Below the pieces are notes generated by a model. That model searched no databases. It had not been told where the DNA came from and worked only from the letters and a program-made list of their open reading frames with translations. A program made the position numbers and the translations under genes. 64,000 bases of DNA from assembly GCA_024741835.1 (NCBI GenBank), contig JAENRP010000013.1, forward strand, positions 186,001-250,000, read 5' to 3'. Source of the DNA: Diplocarpon mali (Eukaryota > Ascomycota > Leotiomycetes > Helotiales > Drepanopezizaceae). Below are positions 13,671 to 25,967 of this stretch, in pieces (the stretch's first letter is position 1; every line of letters starts with the position of its first letter).

Positions 13671-13712
13671 ATGAGGGGAGAGACGAGGGGAGAGACGAGG
13701 GGAGAGACGCAG
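13671..13712. repeat. 12-bp tandem repeat
   Basis: About three and a half copies of GAGGGGAGAGAC in direct tandem, immediately 5' of the thioesterase start codon. It lies in the presumed leader or promoter. If the longer frame were used it would encode repeats of SPLV. Confidence 0.8.
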
Positions 13713-14979
13713 GGAGAGGAGGGAAGGGGATTGTAAAGGCGAAGTAGTTTGAAGAGGGGTGAGAAGGAGGGTGGATGCCGACGGTGACGTGAATGGTGAC
13801 GGTGATGCTGACAGTAAAAGGAACACTGTTGTTGATGCCAAGATCTGGCTGATACTGACGTGCGAAGCGACACGAACCCTGATCTCGATGGCGACGGCAA
13901 TGGGGATCTGAAATGTTGATGTTGATGTTATCGGAGAGTGATAGCGGTGATGATAATAATTTTTGATCCGCCCACAGCGAAATAGCCGAGGTTGCGATAA
14001 CGATAAGGAATAGCTTTTCTTGGCCCGAGTCCGAGACATCGCCCGAGGGCCAAGTGGCACAGTTCCAGTTCGAAAGCTGCGTTTGCCCTCCATACAAGAT
14101 CTGGGGATAGTTTCAGGATCATCTGCCACTATCCATCTCCGCCTCCTGCTGTGCTCTTCTCCCATGTGCTTGTTCAACGTGTAACGAAATAATTGCTTCA
14201 GTAGAGGACGAGCAATCGCAACTATGACTGCAAGAGAAATCCGAAATCCGAGCTTGAGCAGGACCCTGGAAGAAACATGAAACCAGGCATGCCCGTGCTT
14301 GTGCTCCTCCAATTAGCGCCCTGACATCTCGAGTGCTCTGCGACTTATTGTACGAATTGACTGACTACGAGGAATTCTTGCAAAGACAGGAAAACAGTCA
14401 TGTCCAATTTTGTTATCCCTTCGCACTCTCCTTCGTTTTTGCGTCACATCAGGTGGCATTATACTGCTTCCTGTTAATCAGCTTGCCAACTAACCTGTTT
14501 TCTGCGAGTCGGAAACACCCTCTCTGCCCTATTCTCTTTTCTGTCCCTGGTTCTACTGCGAGTCGACCTTGCCACGCATCCTGGATTCGACCGCGAGTTT
14601 GTCAATTGATTCCCAACACTGCCCTGTCCCATTATACACACAACACGGAACTGCTGATTCTCTGCCCGGTGCGAAGGATTGGCGTAGGTAGACAGGTGGC
14701 AGGCGATCGAGCGAGGAAGAAAGATCATATCGAGGTGGCATTGTGATTCGCAGGCACGACACAAAATTACGGAATCAAGCCGCAGCACCGCTCGCACTCT
14801 GACCATTTCAATTTTACGAAGACCTCCCAGCGTGACGGCGTCTGCGAAATCTTCGCAAATCCCTGGTAGCGAATGCTTGGTCGATATAAGAGCAGCTCTC
14901 GAACCTCGAACACAAATTTCTAGATCGCCTCACCCGTCGATTTTTATTTCAACTCATACACCATCCCACCACTACAAAC
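13713..14979. promoter_or_regulatory. divergent intergenic region between thioesterase and coiled-coil genes
   Basis: This 1.3 kb separates two genes transcribed outward and should hold both promoters. Open frames here overlap in several phases and are not convincing. A TATA-like GATATAAG sits at 14883-14890, about 95 bp before the plus-strand start codon. The stretch just before that ATG is CA/CT-rich, and the start context (CAAACATGGC) is a good fungal one. Confidence 0.4.
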
Positions 14980-17501
14980 ATGGCAATGTGGAAACGCCTC
15001 AACCACCCTCGAAGTGTACGGCAGTCTTCCTACGAAGAGCCCGTGCTATCTTACAAGGGATCCGTGCTTGAGAAGTCTTACGTCGAAGCGGGAGATCACC
15101 TCGGATTGATCGCGGGACAGGGACGGGGACTTCTTGAGCTGGACGAGCAGCAGCATTACGGATATGGATCCGAGTACACGAACAGACCGCAGAGAGAGGA
15201 TATGAGTTTAAAGGGCTTACCACAATTATCTCTGTGAGTCTGTTCTCCATATATACCTGTCAAGAGGGCCGAGGCGCAGGAGGGAGGAAGAGACGATGAG
15301 GAGATGGAGATGGGCGACAGAAAGAGAGCGAAATACTTTGAAACGTCCCTCTCATTTGCGAATAATACTGGACGGCGGACGAGCCAGGAAGATGGTCTGT
15401 ACACGAGGATACCACGGGCCTCGCGCCAGTGTCGCAGGATCGTCCCTCCTCGGTCTTCCCGGTACCTGCCTTCTGCACTGGTAGATCCCAGCTCTCGTTC
15501 CCCTACCACACCCCTCTTGACTCACAGATCTCCATTCATTCGGATCCTAAACTCTACATGAACATCCTTATTTATGTCTCTCTCCTCTCAGATCTCAACC
15601 CCCAAGAGTGGTAGCTAATCACACCTTAGCGAAGCAAGTCCCACGCAGGCGCATCATCAGGATCAAAACCAGGACTCGAGACTCAGACCAGCATCCTCGA
15701 TATACTCGCAGCCGTCTCCGAATCCGGTGAGCACGCAGTTTCCACAGCATTCGTATCGTACGCCCGAGAGCGTGGAAGAAGAGGTTTCTCCCGCGAGTTC
15801 GTCAGATTCACTGCCCGTTCGGAACCGGTACGTGAGATTGGTTATGATTACTATGAGATATGCCCTTGGATTGCTGTGCACGCTCAGCCCAGACGAAGAC
15901 TATTATATCGTCTGCCGTGTCCGGGGGATGTCTAAGCACAACTGCGCCCCTCCTTTCATACTGTCCCGGGTCGGCCAACGGATGCTAATGTCATGTAAAG
16001 TTACGCATTCAACGAGAAAAAAGTCTCCCCAATCAACGAAATGCCAGATCTCTCCCACTTCGGACTGAACCACTCTACGTCGAACAACAAACCTGCCAGC
16101 AGTATATCCATCATGAGAAGGGAGAAGCGAGCGCAGGTCGCGGCGGCAGCCGCCAATCTAACTGGCAGAAAGCAAGTCGGAGACAGCCCACGAGGCAGAG
16201 TGGCACACGATCCGAGATGGGACCCCTATTCCGGCGAAATTACAACCAGTGATAAAGGAAAACCACAATCCGTCAAACCCGGCACTTTTTCACCCCCAGG
16301 CCTACGTCCTCTACATTTGGGAACTGGTCTCCATCTCGGAAACAAATCCAGCATCACCGGTGGGACCACTCAGAAGACACACACTTCATTCGGCGAACAC
16401 GTCCGCAGACTAAAAAGTTCGAACAGCAACGGCAAAGAACGTCCGGCATGGAAAGGGGCTACAGGACGCACGGCACTGGTATCTCCGGTGCAGGATCAAC
16501 ACCACATGCCCCCAATTTCGGTCCCGAGAAAAAGCAGCCCCCCTTACTCTGCCCGCGAGGGTAACCTGGGATCAATCGTCCGAACTTCATCTGATGAAAC
16601 CAGCCCCCAGCCCCGCGCCACCTCCCCAGTAAACGATCCCTCCGATCCGGTCATCGTGCCTCAATCCGTCGCAACCAAAACTCTAGCGCGGAACGCAGAC
16701 GATGATGGACCTGGTAGCCGCGGGATGAAGCGGGAAGATGGGACGATGGCGCATATTGAACACGCTTTTGAACATGGATTTAGGGAACCCTTACCTGACG
16801 TATCGGAGGAAGAGGAACATGAAGGTAAAGATGGAGATGGGGGTGTATCTCAGCAGCCGTCCTCGCACATCAGCGTCACGACCCATATGCCGTCCGAAGC
16901 TGCGACACCTCGCCTTTCAGGCCACGCTTTCGAATCCCACCCGGCCATGCTAGATCTGACACCGATTGTGAACCGTACGCGCCCGCGATACGTCGAGTCA
17001 CCAGACCAGAACCCAATTCTAAAGCAAAACCGAGATCCGGATAGCTATAGTCAAAGACCGAGCAGCATTCGCTCCGTAGCTCGTAAAGCCGTCCCTATGC
17101 CACCGCGCACATCCTCCCTCTCTAATTACACCACCGGAACAGGCCCAGGCAAATCCCTCCCGCCTTCGCCTTTCCTGAACACGAGCCTCAACAACGACCC
17201 GATCACCAAGCTACAAGCCACGCTTTCTGCGCTCGAGCACCGCCGCACGAACATTGTGCGGAGCATTCGGCAGATGACGGAGCTCATGCCCAAGGATTCG
17301 ATCATGGATACCTCGGAGGTGAGACGCAAGCGGGAGGTGGAGAAGAAGAAGATCGAGGCGCTGAGGGTTGAGGAGGCGGATGTTAGGAGAGAGGAGCATG
17401 AGGTTGGGCTGAAGCTGCATCGCGCGCGGAGGAGGAAGGAGAGAGAGGAAGGGGAGGGGGGGACGATGACGGGGCTGTGGGTTCGGAGGGTTACACGATG
17501 A
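14980..17501 (+). CDS. coiled-coil protein of unknown function (three exons)
   Basis: Exons 14980-15233, 15630-15827 and 16001-17501 give 650 residues. Donors are GTGAGT and GTACGT; acceptors are TTAG and AAAG, the last with a GCTAATG branch site. Frame is kept across both joins (CT|C and CG|T). Most of the protein is polar, disordered and rich in Ser, Pro and charged residues: RREKRAQVAAAAANLTGRK near the start of the long exon, then segments with many SP and TP sites that could be phosphorylated. The last 100 residues (from DPITKLQATLSALEHRR) form a highly charged helix likely to be a coiled coil (EVRRKREVEKKKIEALRVEE). There is no catalytic motif, signal peptide or membrane segment. I do not recognise a named family. 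A cytosolic or nuclear scaffold is the most that can be inferred. Confidence 0.85.
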
Positions 17502-20500
17502 GGGGAGTCCGGCGGGCAGAGAGGGCTCGCCGGGAGTTGTGGTGCGGCATGTGATGGGGCATGTTGTGTTGCCAACTGAATTGAACCGGATGGCGTCCAG
17601 GTCTAAAGATATTGATAAATATCCAGTGCGTGCTTGGATCTTGGAGTCAAAGGTCTGAGACTTTTGTGGATTATCGTAAAGTAATGTTTAAATAGTGTTT
17701 GTCAGATACTTGCTGATCTGATGCTTCTTATAAATTAACATGTTTCAGCTGTCTGATGTCTCGGCTTCATACTCTACCACGGGGAATACGTATTCATTTA
17801 ATTAAGTATAAGTATTAATCTTGAATAGGAAGTGTCAATGAAGAAAAAGGCCAAGGCATTTCGACACCGCATACTATAGATGGTCCATGTGACTGCGTAT
17901 TGCAGTCGGCTTTAATCACCGGGTATGGTTTTTGAACTTATCAAAACGAGAGATTGCCGAGTTTCTGTGGTTTCGAATTTTGGGGACATGACTCCTTGAT
18001 CACGTGTTGTCATTCTCTTTAGTTCACCTTCCTTTTGATGAGAAGATAGATAATCAGAAGAAGTATACCTGCCGGATCGAGGTTGGGAATGAATAGACGT
18101 GGTTATAAATATCCTCTCTTTCCTGCAAGGACCTAACTCGGCTAGCTTCAGATGCTTGGAACTTAAGCAAGGCAAAAGAGGAAATACTGTATTAGGAAGA
18201 AAACGCGATTTCTTCCCCTGCTGCTTTTCGCAAAGCTCCGGGTCGCAGCACCAGCTCGGAGGTGTGGACATATACCTTGCGGCTTACGTAACTAGATCTC
18301 TGATGATTTGATTCGACACGATGTTTGCTTGAAGAGGATGACTTACCTTCTCAAGGACCATCCGTAGTTCTTGATTTCAAAGTGGATCATGATGGGATGT
18401 TATGAGTTTCAAGTCGTTACAAGGGAATGTCTCCGTTGTTGAGTTTTTCGCTTCTGAGCTGGACATTTCACTCCGAGTGTGCTTGGATTTTGACTCGTAA
18501 CGGGGATCAGTTTTCAAAAGTGGCGCTGGGCAGGCTTTTTGTATGCTATTTGGGAGATTGTGGAACACAGCGTTGGAAATTAGATTGGAGTTGAGTTGAG
18601 AAATAACTACTTTTCAGTTCAATGCAACGCTTCTTACCACGAGTCGACTCATTTGAGTAGTGAAGAGAAACCCACTCGAGTAGAAACAGCGTTGCGCTGG
18701 GTAGTAACTCAACAAACTTATGAGGTTTCTTTTTTAGATCAATTAAGAGAAACCCGGGATATTTAGTATTGACGTGTCTTATTTTTGAAATAGATTGTAG
18801 ATTATTTATCAAGTCATTTATATGTAATGAGAATACTGGTAAGCAGATTGAAAATGTTAGAATATACAAGGATTGGCTTATGTATCTTACCTTGTATATA
18901 TACTCCTGCAGCTCTATAGAACTCAGAATCTACACCTTTAGATTCTGTCAGAAAACATTGGCTTACGCCTGGTATTTCTGTTACAGTATCACGTGATATA
19001 GAACTCTTGGCAAATATAAATCGTTCGTATTTCCATATATCTATAGTTTCAGTAAAGTAATAAGTAAAGTTGATAATAAAGCAAGTATCTTGTTGATTTA
19101 GATATCACTGATTAATAGTCAAAACCTCATTTACAGGTTAATAACAATAACGTGGTCTAAATGCTCGAGTCTTTACATGGCTCAGCTCAACTCAATCCAC
19201 GTTTTTTTTGCTCAAATTGACCCGAGTATTACTCGAGTCGAGTACTAATCAAGTATTTGCAGCCTCTTATTGGAACGCTGTTAAAACAGAAACATAACGA
19301 GGAATCTCGAAATCTGTTTTATGGGTTGGATAGTGAATGCAGAACCGCAGCTACGTAAGAGGATATTCGTTTTCGAGCTGGCGGCCCCTGAGGCGGCACT
19401 ATAACGTCCGATTATCTCGTTGAGAGAGATTCTTTGGCTGGTATTCATTCGTGTATCCAGTCTAGAGGAAATGACGAATTGATACTTGCAAAGTGTTCTG
19501 TATATAAACAAGGTGTAGTTACAGCCAAGTTGATAAAATTCTATGTACTCGTGGTTTACTCATTTTGTTTTAAGGCAAAGGCTTGAAAGCGTTAGAGTAG
19601 GGGAAAAAATGGTAAAGATGAGACTCGGGGGAGAATGAAAAGGATTATTCAAACAAATAAGCTTGAATGTAGGGCAGCAGACATAACCACATACGAACAT
19701 GATCTAGTTGAACTCCTTACATTTAGTTTTCGGGTCTTGGACATATTTAAGCAAGGCGAGCCAACAAACGGGCCCGCTCTAAGCGAGATCCGTTTCAGGA
19801 GTAGCCTGGCGCTCGCTAAGCTCCCTCAGCAGTCAACAACGGATGAGGTCCATGAATCCAAACTTTTCAAGGCGATCATCGCTTCATTGGTTATTGCCAA
19901 GTAGATGTGAGTGCTTCGGAATCTCGAGCTCGGCTCAGATCTAAGCCGCTTACGTCAACGGCCTATTGAACACTTCGTATTGGGAATTATCATCATGTCC
20001 GTGTAAACAAAGTCGAGAAGCCTTCAGATACTGGCTACCAGGAGAGGCCAAGACTTTCTTGTGGGACTCAGCACTCCCGCATTATTTTTGGAGCCAGAGA
20101 CTTTCAGAATATCGCAAGCAAACACCTCGGACCTCGCCCTTGCCGAGATTCTTGTCTAGAAATATTGAATTTTATGAGTCTATAACATCTTGAAAGCACA
20201 AGTGTGGCCGAGATTAGAATTGTCCCTGCGAAGTTGGTTTGAGAACTTGGATCTGTTCTACGCCGTACATATAAAGTTAGCCCTCGTTTGTGGCGCGAAG
20301 TGTGGCACAGCAGCCAAGCTCCTCCTACGCAACCTTAAGCCAACCGCATCCTCCTACGACTAGTATATCCTTATGTTACTACCACGTCTAATAGTGACAT
20401 AAACCCGGGAAGTGTCCTGTGCACTATGTGCCTTTTCCTCCTCACATCTCCGGCCGTTTTGCCCGTAAGCCGTCAGCAATTAAAGCTCGAACCGTACACG

Positions 20501-21168
20501 CTCGTCGCTATGCCGAATTTGATAGAAGTCAATGGCCACCTTGAAATAGCTGTCTACCAGCCGAAATTCCATACAGCAAACGCATGTCGGGCCATAAGAA
20601 GCGCCAGAAAAAATCCAAGTAGCAGCTTGGGCCGGCCTCGGAGACTTGCACTTGGGCCTGCTACAGGTCAAGTAGGCGTTTGTGATTGAGAGCATGTTTG
20701 ACGTGTACGAGTACTTCTTATGCTTTATCTGTGTTGCTATATCACGTAAACACAAGAGCCGCTCTTTTTGATCTGTCTTGGTCCCTGAATCTACCGTCTA
20801 TATGCTGTGATTGCAAGCTTCGACAGTCTTGCTCCTGCCGTTTGTTTAGGTGGTCCTTGGCGGCCCAGTTAATATGGCTGGCTTCAAGAGAAATTCTGCC
20901 TCGAACATCAACACCCACATTCGCCGCGCTTGTTCTTCGGCACAACATCAATCCTGCTTTTCTTGCTGTGTTTCTTAGCCATTCTTCTCAATCTTCGTAA
21001 TCAAGACGCGCTTGATTCCCGTTCCGTTTGCATTTCTGCCAACGTCTTGAGACTCTCACCACACAAACAGAATCAGAGCCGTCGCGTGCTTTACCTCAAT
21101 TCGAGATCTCTAAGGTCGAGTCTGTCAATCTCACCTACAACCTCGATAATAATCAATAGAACCTCAGC
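17502..21168. other. intergenic region, no gene seen
   Basis: 3.7 kb without a supportable gene. The part from about 17600 to 19300 is AT-rich, with scattered ACTCGAGT-like palindromic words around 18650-18685 and 19208-19245, perhaps an old repeat. From 20200 to 21168 composition is more balanced and should contain the leader and promoter of the GH72 gene. Small open frames (19635-19904, 20426-20689) show no motif. Confidence 0.5.
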
Positions 21169-23219
21169 ATGTTTACGCATCTACTCGTAAGTGCTTTGCT
21201 GGCATGCCTTGCTCTGCAGGCCTCTGCGCTCGCCACCATCTCCGTTAAGGGCTCGAAGTTCTTCGCAGGCGGCAATCAGTTCTTCCTCAAAGGTAAGAGT
21301 ACCCTACTTTTTTTTTTTCAAATAGAATTGAGCTGACAGTCTAGGTGTTGCGTACCAAGGAACCCCCGATGATCCCCTCGTCGATACAAATCAGTGTCGG
21401 CTCGACGCTCATGCCATGCAGTCCATTGGTACAAATTCCATCCGAGTCTACCACGTCGACCCTGCGGCGCACCATGACGGCTGTATGGCTGTCTTCCGCA
21501 ACGCGGGAATCTATGTCTGGGTTGATGTTGATACCTTCACCTCTTACATCGTGCAAACCGACCCTGCCTGGACCAAGGAGCAATTCGAGGCATATGCCAA
21601 GGTCGTGGACGCCTTTCATCATTACGATAACTTGGGAGGATTCTGGATTGGTAATGAGGTTATTAACAGTCTAGGGGGATCCCCTTCTGCTCCGTACATC
21701 AAAGCTGCCGTCGCTGATATGAAGTCCTACATCAACGCGAAATCTTATCGAAAGGTGCCCATCGGCTACTCAGCGGCCGACATCGCTGAGCTCCGTCCTA
21801 TGCTACAGGACTACCTTGCTTGCGGCGAGGCAGATGAGGCTATTGATTTCTTCGGTCTCAATTCCTACGAGTGGTGTGGTGATGCTACTTATCAGACATC
21901 AGGATATAGTGCCCTTCAAAATATGGCTCTGGGTTACAATCTCCCAATATTCTTCTCCGAGACCGGCTGCAACGTCGGTGGTGAACGAACATTCAACGAC
22001 CAAAAGGCTATCTTTGGCCCCGAAATGATCCATACTTGGTCGGGAAGTATCTTATACGAATGGGTCGAGGAAACTAACGCTTACGGTCTTGTGACATACC
22101 CGAACGGCCAAATCTACAGCGGCGCTCCTATCCCCATACAACCTGATTTTGACAATCTTTCCAATGTCTGGAAAGGAACCAGTCCAACTGGTGTTTCGGA
22201 AGGAAGATACACAGCCAAGTATAGCGCACCAGCTTGTCCTGCAGCTACCGGTGGATGGTCTGTCGATGGCGATGTCCCTCTACCAAGATTGGACTCCAGC
22301 ATCATCAAGGCTATCGCAGCTGGAAAGGAGGCACCTGCAAGTCCTAACTCGACTAGTAAGCCCTCGGCGTCTTTGGATTCCCCGACAGGTACGCCCAATA
22401 CTCCCTCTACGTCAAGCAGCCCAACTATGGCTACATTATGGACCTTAGTCTCGAGCCAAGTGTCTTCGAAGCAGGTCACTTCCAGTCAATGTCCATCTGC
22501 GAGCGGAGTTTTGTCCAGCAGAGTCCCTGCAGCGCGGTCTTCTTTTACATCAGCTAGCTTTACTTTGGTTTCCCAGTCTGCGAGCAGCCAGCCAACATCT
22601 ATAACTATAGAAACATACTCTCAAAATTTCAACCCAACATCTCATTCGCCCCTCACCACCAGCACACCCACACTCTCTACCACTTCTCCTGCACAAGGTA
22701 TGTCCCATTGCCCATCACTATTTCCCTCTTCTTCCCTAGTATATAGTACCCCTCCTGACCCTGTCTTGAGAGAATTGACTCACCTTTCGCTCTGTAGCTG
22801 GTTCTTCGTCGGATAGCGGCCATTCGATCAGACGTGGCAGCAATCCGCGGAGACAGGCAAACGCGACTTCCAGTGCCCCGCCTCCCACTTCTCATTCTAC
22901 GACTGGTACTATTGTTTTAGGCATCACTCTCACGATCGAAGATTATAATAATAAACACACCACGACTCTCCCCCTCATTTTACTTCCTGAAGTCCCAAAT
23001 ACGCTAACATGTAAAGACCAAGCAAGCTCTACCACAGCCAAGAACCGAAAACCTACTACCACCGCTTCATCCCCAGCTTCCACCTCGAAATCAGCCGCCA
23101 ATGCAGTCACCCCACCGCCTTTCATAGCCTACGTTGATAATCTCGGCGGCCATGGCGGAGAGATTGGCTTCCTTGTTCTAAGCACTATCTTCGTGCTAGG
23201 CGCCGGCGCTTTTTTATAG
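21169..23219 (+). CDS. GH72 beta-1,3-glucanosyltransferase, GPI-anchored (Gas/Gel type)
   Basis: Elongates and branches wall beta-1,3-glucan at the outer plasma membrane. Exons 21169-21292, 21345-22697, 22798-22905 and 23017-23219 give 595 residues. A signal peptide opens it (LLVSALLACLALQASA). The catalytic domain shows GVAYQG, then the general acid/base in WIGNEV (Glu about 146) and the nucleophile in FFSETGCN (Glu about 247), both at normal spacing for the family. After DVPLP comes a Ser/Thr-rich stretch, then a hydrophobic tail (IGFLVLSTIFVLGAGAFL) behind a Gly-rich segment, typical of GPI attachment. There is no Cys-rich CBM43 module, so it belongs to the short (Gel1-like) subgroup. Intron 3 (22906-23016) is 111 bp, a multiple of three and open, so it may be retained, giving 632 residues; GCTAACA near its 3' end argues that it is an intron. 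Intron 1 has a clean GTAAGA donor. Confidence 0.93.
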
Positions 23220-25967
23220 TCTTCTGCCGTATCGTTGCCACACGCATGCGGGGGTGCGAGGAAGGGATCTTAGGGTGGGGGTTCGCGGAATGTACAAGTA
23301 CCAACTATAATGCTAATCAACACACTGTGAGGGTTGGCGATGTGGATTTGGGCTCACATGCCAATGATGGAAGATTCGACGAGTGGATTGGCATGACAGA
23401 AGTGGATCGTGTTTTTCGCAAGGCACATCTGAGAAAGGAAAGAATAAGAGATTTAAGCGGGGGTGGCAGGAGTCGTGTAGGGGAGAGTCTGGGCAGAGCG
23501 TGGAGGGGTACTATTCAAGGGCTGAAAAACAAGGGGAAGGGGAAGGGCGAGGGGAGAAGGGATGTGGAGTCTGGGAATGCCTGCAATTAGCTTTTTGTTG
23601 AATGGCGTCGCATTGCATTGGGTGTTGTGGTGGCATGGGCTAGGTTGGGTATCAAAGGTCTGGAATAGATGAAGGATGGTGAATGGCGAAAATAGATTCT
23701 GATGAGTGCTTTGTTGACGTTCGAGTGTTCAAAAGTATTGCCTCTTCCAGAACGCTGGTTCTTTTTTGCACACTGGAGACTATGGTATGATTTATGATAT
23801 CAGTCTAAAGTTGATCTCTCTTGGCGGCAGTCCTGTTTGAATGCCGACGACTTGGCCTTGTTATAATATTTGAAATGGACTTCACCAATATTGGTCGAAC
23901 CTACCAGGCCAGCTCCGGCTATTAAATATTGTTGCAAATATAGCCACCCCCTGACTGACACTAACTAAACGTCTGTTCTAAGATCAAAATATAGCCTTTC
24001 ACTTAAGCGTTGCATAAGATTAAAAAAATCAATGGTAAAAAAATTATTAATTGTTTTGGCAATACTAATACCCAGAACACAGCATGCTTTAAGGTAGGTT
24101 AAAATACTAGATTGTTGATAGAAAAGTAGGTAAAGTGACGCCGAGTTGTTAAACACAGCTTCTACCATACAGATAAAGGATTTCTGGCTATATATATTGC
24201 AGCAATATTTAGAGATTATTATTTGGTGTAAATGTACAAATCGCTGCATAGTTGTTGATAGAAATGAAAAAGTTTTCAAGAACCACGTAATTTTATAAAG
24301 TGGTTAGTCTACAGGCAAGAGAAAGTGCAAAAGGCATGTTTCAGAGCGAAAAGGGCAGTTGGTTAACGTGATTTGGCACTGTGCTTCTGGAGGGTTTGCC
24401 ACAATTTGTTCTGTTGCGTTAGGTGACAAGACGCATTTGAAGACAAGGTGGCTATGGATAGAAAATCAACAAAGCATCGTCACAAAGCAAAGCTTTATTT
24501 GTACCCAAAGAAAGAGCCTACTGACATGAAATAATTCTCTTTCTAGATAAACAAGACAGAGCACGCCAGTATATTAATACCCCCATCCTGTCCCAAGCAC
24601 TCTCAAATCCTTCAACATCCTACCCACCCCCTTTCCCCTGGACTCCCAAACCCTAAACTTAAAAGCACCCAAACAAGATGTGGTGGCAAGAGACCCAGCA
24701 CCACCTCTGCGACTGCATGTTCTCTAGCACCTTCTGGAGAAGCGCCATTGTGAACTGCATCTGCGCTCGACAGGTCGCGCTCCCTCAGCTCGGCCTGTGT
24801 CGCGGGGCGGGATGCGGAGTCTGCTTTGGTAAGGAGGAACCCGGAGAGCGTGAAAGAGAGATCAAGCGAGAACGTATGGGCGAAGCGTGAGCAGAGACGA
24901 GACAGACGTTTCGATTCGGGAGGAATGTGAGCCCGTGAATGGGTGAGATGACGAGAGGGGGGAGAAGAGGTTAGCGAGTGAGTACTGTGGCCTGTGATGC
25001 ATGTCGTTCTCTCTTTAGATTTCTTCTCGACAGATATCAATTTTCCACCAAATACATAAGAAGTTTTTGAGCTCGTGAATACTGAAGCTGTATGGTATTT
25101 TATATCTAAATTTCCGAAAGACAGTTGCAAAGAAACGTATGTATAGACAAACGCAACTGCAACTTGAGAAATTCTGTGCACGCCTGTGCTGCTGTTTCTT
25201 AGCAAGGCGAGCCAGGTTTAAGCTCTTCCCTTGGGCTTTCTACCGAAATTCGTAAGAATTTACGTTAAACGAAGCTGGCCAGAAACGTGACACGAAAAGA
25301 AGGCAGTTTACTGTAAAGCGCTACTTCATACCTACCTTAGTATCTGCATACAACCCCCCTTAAGTGAATGCTGTCAACCGCAGGCAACCTATATCATAAA
25401 ACCCCAAAACCAGCTGTTGTTGCGAGCTTGCAAAATGATACGTCAGTCTTGATGTGTGAACGAAGTGCATGATTTAATCGTCGCGCTTCATAGATTATAT
25501 CTCCTTTCCAGAAAAATTACAGCCGGCACCAACTGATCTTAGTCAGATGGCTGTTTTACACCAAAAAAAGCATTTACACTAAGGCGCTATGTGATATTAA
25601 TGAAAAGTTCTGTATTATACGAAAGAAAATCGCTCTTATAGATAAAATAACCAAATATAAATATGTTTTAAGATCACTTTGAATTTTTGATCAGTGATAA
25701 ACAAGGATATAGAACAATGATATGCCTGGAAATGGGGCTTATAACGGAGGTGAGATCCAGAGCTCATCCCCTTTCTGTGATCGGAGAGGCGAGCTCAACA
25801 CAGTCTATCTATCTTATAACGTCACCAACCCATTCTGTCCATACTCATGGAGCCATCCTCCCACTGGACTAAACGCAAATCCGCAACTATTTGGATATCC
25901 GAAACAGAACCGGGAAATCCTCCCTCGAAAACGCCATCGCGATGGTACGTTGCCATAAAACAGGGGG
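23220..25967. other. intergenic region with a small GC-rich island
   Basis: 2.7 kb between GH72 and the 3' end of HIR3. Most is AT-rich and empty. At 24612-24890 the sequence is more GC-rich and open on both strands (plus: Cys-rich MWWQETQHHLCDC; minus: a frame with several Met and Cys residues). This could be a small gene with introns, but neither strand gives a protein I can place, so none is called. Confidence 0.4.

Noticed and set aside
13670..13900. Upstream extension of the thioesterase frame to 13900
   Set aside because: The added residues are His/Ser/Pro low complexity and include a 12-bp tandem repeat; an ATG at 13669 starts the conserved-looking part.
18567..19282. Inverted ACAGCGTT words flanking an AT-rich segment as a possible small DNA transposon
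   Set aside because: The inverted match is only eight bases and fails beyond that; no target duplication seen.
24612..25205. Minus-strand 197-codon frame and facing Cys-rich plus-strand frame
   Set aside because: GC-rich stretch is open on both strands by composition; no splice model gave a recognisable protein.
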